A DNA stretch of 64,000 nucleotides, from contig NZ_BLZR01000001.1 of NCBI RefSeq assembly GCF_014193895.1, positions 2,046,001 to 2,110,000 on the forward strand. Direction: 5' to 3'. This stretch comes from Clostridium fungisolvens. GTDB taxonomy: Bacteria > Bacillota > Clostridia > Clostridiales > Clostridiaceae. The notes below the pieces were generated by a model. It saw only the letters and a list, made by a program, of their open reading frames with translations. It was not told the DNA's origin and ran no database searches. Below are positions 61,471 to 64,000 of this stretch, piece after piece. How positions within the stretch are numbered: the stretch's first letter is position 1; every line of letters begins with the position of its first letter. Both the position numbers and the translations under genes were made by a program.

Positions 61471-61974
61471 ATGGAAAAATTAATAAAGCTTATAATTTAT
61501 TCTGTAATTGCAGTTTGTATTTTATACGTTAGCTTTAATATTATATTTTTTATCGGTATGGTTAATAGCAATGCTCGAAAAGAAGTTGATAAGAAGTTTA
61601 TATCAGAATGTAAAGATGATTTAAAAGCTATGGATAAAAATTTTAATCTATCTAGTTTAGAAATTTATTATCAGCAAGGAAAATATAAGTTTACCATAGG
61701 TTATAAAAAGGATTTATCTGAAGAGGATAGTAAAGTAATAGTAAAGCATATGAAAGAGCTTTTACTGAAAGATAGTGTAAATAAGTATTTAGAAAATAAA
61801 TATTCAGCTGCGAATATATACTTAACTATTGAATGTAGCAACAAAACATACTATTATAAATGTCCTTATTATTTATCATCTGCTTCTAATAACTCTAACG
61901 AAAAGAAAAATTATAAGTTGTGGTATTTTACTAAAGGAACTGAAGAAATTATTAGTTCTATTGAGGTTGATTAG
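61471..61974 (+). CDS. Hypothetical membrane-anchored protein
   Basis: A 167-residue protein with one N-terminal membrane helix (about residues 4-28) and an external part with a Tyr-rich segment (NKTYYYKCPYYLS). I do not recognise a family. It is followed by a strong terminator. Confidence 0.65.
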   Translation: MEKLIKLIIYSVIAVCILYVSFNIIFFIGMVNSNARKEVDKKFISECKDDLKAMDKNFNLSSLEIYYQQGKYKFTIGYKKDLSEEDSKVIVKHMKELLLKDSVNKYLENKYSAANIYLTIECSNKTYYYKCPYYLSSASNNSNEKKNYKLWYFTKGTEEIISSIEVD

Positions 61975-62013
61975 ATGCTGAAACAAATGCCTGGTTTAAA
62001 TATAAATATATAA

Positions 62014-62048
62014 TAAAGGAATGCTGAATTTATCAGCATTCCTTTATT
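62014..62048 (+). terminator. Terminator of the 61471 gene
   Basis: AAAGGAATGCTGA pairs with TCAGCATTCCTTT. The gap to arsC (to 62478) is AT-rich and shows no convincing gene. Confidence 0.85.
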
Positions 62049-62478
62049 TGATTTTTACCAAACTTAATGGTTTCTCTAAACATTATCAAGCCAATTTTAA
62101 TATGTTTATGTTTATGTTTTTGTATTTGCTAGGCTTTAGTTAGTTTAACCGTTAAAAATGCTTTTATGCAATTATTTTATGGAAAAGATAAATAGCATTG
62201 GGGCCTATTAGAAATATGTGGACAACCTTCATTAAGAAAATGACTTAGTGCTATTGATGAAAAGTGTTATTAAGATGAATCATTGACATAGGATAACATT
62301 TAAATTATCATATGATTATATTTGAATATGCTCATATATGAGGTGAGAAGTTCAGATTTAATACAACTAATGAAATATTTATATAATAAGAATAGCCATG
62401 ATTGTAAAGGTAGCTTCTCAAAAAATATTTTAATTATACTTAAAAACAACTTAGATTTAAAACAATGGGGGATTAATA

Positions 62479-62895
62479 ATGAAACCAAAAGTAGCATTTA
62501 TATGTGTACATAATTCTTGTAGATCTCAGATGGCAGAAGCATTAGGGAAAATGTTTGCTTCAGATATATTTGAATCCTACTCAGCAGGAACTGAGTTAAG
62601 ACCACAGATAAATCAAGATGCTGTGAGAATAATCAAGGAACTATATAATATTGATATGAATGAAACACAAAAATCAAAGTTACTTACAGATTTACCAGAA
62701 GTAGATATTGTTGTAAAGATGGGCTGTAATGTAGTATGTCCATTCTTGCCTTCAAAACATGAGGAAGATTGGGGATTAGATGATCCATCAGGTAAAAGTG
62801 ATGATGAATTTATAAAAACTGCAAAATCCATTGAAGAGAAGATAAAAGATCTACAAAGAAGAATAGAAAATAATGAAATTAATTTAAGTGTATAG
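62479..62895 (+). CDS. arsC: Arsenate reductase (thioredoxin-coupled type)
   Basis: A 138-residue low-molecular-weight phosphatase-like ArsC. The P-loop CVHNSCR starts at Cys9; the relay cysteines lie in MGCNVVCP (Cys83 and Cys87) and DDPSG is the acid loop. It reduces arsenate to arsenite. It has its own terminator, so it is expressed apart from arsRDA downstream. GGGGGA precedes the ATG. Confidence 0.9.
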   Translation: MKPKVAFICVHNSCRSQMAEALGKMFASDIFESYSAGTELRPQINQDAVRIIKELYNIDMNETQKSKLLTDLPEVDIVVKMGCNVVCPFLPSKHEEDWGLDDPSGKSDDEFIKTAKSIEEKIKDLQRRIENNEINLSV

Positions 62896-62933
62896 GGGAT
62901 ACCTAGTAGCATATAAGTCAATAAATATGATTT

Positions 62934-62962
62934 TAAGCCAGTGTAAACTGGCTTTTTTTGTT
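62934..62962 (+). terminator. Terminator of arsC
   Basis: AAGCCAGT pairs with ACTGGCTT around GTAA, then T residues. Confidence 0.9.
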
Positions 62963-63068
62963 TGGAAATTTCTCTGCTTATTCACATTATTTTTATGAAA
63001 TCATAGTATGGAATATAGATAAATATAGATATTGATATTTAAAGCTTATAGTAATTACAAAGCGTATA

Positions 63069-63120
63069 TTGACTACATATAGATAATGGTCTATATTATA
63101 CATAGATGATTATCTATGTA
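63069..63120 (+). promoter_or_regulatory. ars promoter and ArsR operator
   Basis: TTGACT (63069-63074), 17-bp spacer, TATATT (63092-63097). The palindrome TACATAGAT-GATT-ATCTATGTA (63099-63120) covers the likely start of transcription and suits ArsR repression. Confidence 0.75.
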
Positions 63121-63132
63121 AGGGGTGATAAA

Positions 63133-63456
63133 TTGAAACTTGATTATAATGAAAACGCAAAGATAATTAAAGCTCTTTCTGATGCTAATAGACTAAGAAT
63201 AATTGATATGCTATCTTGTGGCGAGAAATGTGCTTGTGATATATTAGAAAACTTTGATTTTACTCAACCAACACTTTCTCATCATATGAAGGTTTTGATG
63301 GAGTGCGGTCTTGTAAATAGTCGAAAAGAAGGTATATGGAGCCATTATTCATTAAATGCTACTAACTGCAATAAACTTATGCTGTTTATTATGAATCTTA
63401 TAACTGATACAGAGGATTGTATATGTAAAGACAAATCAAAATGTGAATGTAAATAG
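63133..63456 (+). CDS. arsR: ArsR-family metalloregulator
   Basis: A 107-residue winged-helix repressor. The DNA-binding region holds QPTLSHHMKVLMECGLV, and CGEKCACDILE carries the As(III)-binding cysteine group (ELCVCDL-type). Extra cysteines lie at the end (CICKDKSKCECK). I chose TTG at 63133 (AGGGGTG upstream); an earlier ATG at 63106 lies inside the operator. It should repress arsRDA until arsenite binds. Confidence 0.9.
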   Translation: MKLDYNENAKIIKALSDANRLRIIDMLSCGEKCACDILENFDFTQPTLSHHMKVLMECGLVNSRKEGIWSHYSLNATNCNKLMLFIMNLITDTEDCICKDKSKCECK

Positions 63457-63474
63457 GAAAAGGGGATATGTATA

Positions 63475-63849
63475 ATGAAAAAAATGATTATTTTTGATCC
63501 AGCAATGTGTTGTTCAACAGGGGTTTGTGGACCAAGTATAGATCCAGAACTATTAAGAGTTTCTACTATTTTAAATAATTTGAAGAGTAGAGGTATTATA
63601 GTTGATAGGTTAAATTTAACTAATAATCCTCAAGCTTTTGTAGATAACAAGGTCATAAATCAATTATTAAATAGTGAAGGAATAGAATGCTTACCTGTAA
63701 CTATTGTAGATGGAGAAGTAGTTAAAACTACAAAGTATCCCACTAATGAGGAGTTTTGTTCTTTTCTTGAGATTCCTGAGAGTTACCTGAAGCTACAAAT
63801 TAAGAAAAAATCAAATAGCTGTGGATGCAATGGTGGATGCTGCGAGTAA
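63475..63849 (+). CDS. arsD: Arsenical metallochaperone ArsD
   Basis: A 124-residue protein. The N-terminal MIIFDPAMCCSTGVCG gives the As(III)-binding cysteines 12, 13 and 18. A thioredoxin-like fold follows, and the tail has CGCNGGCC. ArsD hands arsenite to the ArsA ATPase encoded next. It starts 18 bp after arsR. Confidence 0.93.
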   Translation: MKKMIIFDPAMCCSTGVCGPSIDPELLRVSTILNNLKSRGIIVDRLNLTNNPQAFVDNKVINQLLNSEGIECLPVTIVDGEVVKTTKYPTNEEFCSFLEIPESYLKLQIKKKSNSCGCNGGCCE

Positions 63850-63866
63850 AGGAAGGATGCTTAAGA

Positions 63867-64000
63867 ATGGAAAAGATATTTAATCCGAATGAAATAGAAT
63901 TGACTAAATATTTATTCTTTACTGGAAAAGGTGGAGTTGGAAAAACTTCAACAGCTTGTGCTACTGCTATGACTCTAGCCGATAATGGTAAAAAAATCAT
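63867..64000 (+). CDS. arsA: Arsenite-transporting ATPase ArsA (partial, runs off the window)
   Basis: Only the first 44 codons are inside the window. They include the deviant Walker A GKGGVGKTSTAC typical of ArsA. GGAAGG lies 10 bp upstream of ATG 63867; an earlier ATG at 63857 gives only an eight-codon frame. It would power arsenite export with an ArsB or Acr3 pump. Confidence 0.88.
   Translation, partial: MEKIFNPNEIELTKYLFFTGKGGVGKTSTACATAMTLADNGKKI

Noticed and set aside
62322..62513. A 63-codon frame before arsC
   Set aside because: Runs into arsC in another frame and has no conserved features; the GGTGAG sequence nearby is not well placed.

Overview
The window is AT-rich, with low-GC Firmicute codon use, strong GGAGG-type ribosome binding sites, frequent TTG/GTG starts and many U-tailed terminators. 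A glmS ribozyme, a YjjI-type glycyl radical enzyme with its activase, an NADH-free set of redox genes and hydrogenase maturation genes point to an anaerobic Clostridium sensu stricto. The species cannot be set from the sequence alone.

Layout. 1-2.2 kb: the 3' part of a structured + strand RNA, a two-gene threonine/serine exporter and a small membrane protein. 2.3-4.7 kb: yjjI-yjjW. 5.4-13.7 kb: DEAD-box helicase, an amino-acid (cystine-type) ABC transporter, an LCP cell-wall protein, a nitroreductase and hypotheticals. 13.8-17 kb: a SWIM-SNF2 helicase. 17.7-22.8 kb: the mannitol operon mtlA-mtlR-mtlF-mtlD with cre-like sites. 23.4-25.8 kb: glmS behind a glmS ribozyme and a run of large imperfect palindromes. 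26.2-28 kb: a chemoreceptor broken by one in-frame stop.

28.1-50 kb is the most unusual part. An operon (28.5-34.2 kb) combines a polyprenyl diphosphate synthase, DoxX, a FixH/YtkA-like protein, a NapH/CcoG-like iron-sulfur membrane protein, a UbiA/MenA prenyltransferase, a CPBP protease and a UbiE/MenG methyltransferase. It looks like a quinone or other prenyl-lipid redox module, although no gene for making an aromatic head group is visible. After it come a Cys-rich copper-binding protein, a NuoN C-terminal fragment, a two-component system, a YHS protein, csoR-copA, an HMA-TauE/SafE-cupredoxin fusion, a TlpA/CcdA pair, a multicopper oxidase and small His/Cys-rich proteins. Reading the intergenic DNA by eye, I find the same promoter layout nine times: direct repeats of about CTTCATAA with an 11-bp period, the last repeat ending exactly 8 bp before a -10 box. 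These promoters precede the prenyl-lipid operon, the YHS gene, the DUF6803-like gene, a 52-aa protein, the SafE fusion, ccdA-tlpA, the multicopper oxidase, a 98-aa His/Met/Cys-rich protein and the two-component system itself. This suggests one regulon that joins copper handling, extracytoplasmic thiol redox and prenyl-lipid electron transfer, run by the OmpR-family regulator at 35.1 kb.

50-56 kb: gene remnants (YVTN propeller, DUF1259, LysM), a DMT transporter with a His-rich tail behind a CsoR/RcnR-like palindrome, and an FTR1 iron permease with a lipoprotein that repeats the permease's extracellular domain. 56.7-61.4 kb: hypB, a large iron-sulfur flavoprotein, hypA and uppS. 62.4-64 kb: arsC, then arsR-arsD-arsA (arsA runs off the end). 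A MITE-like repeat with terminal AGATAAACTACTTCA repeats occurs four times (2.1, 4.7, 12.1 and 56.5 kb).
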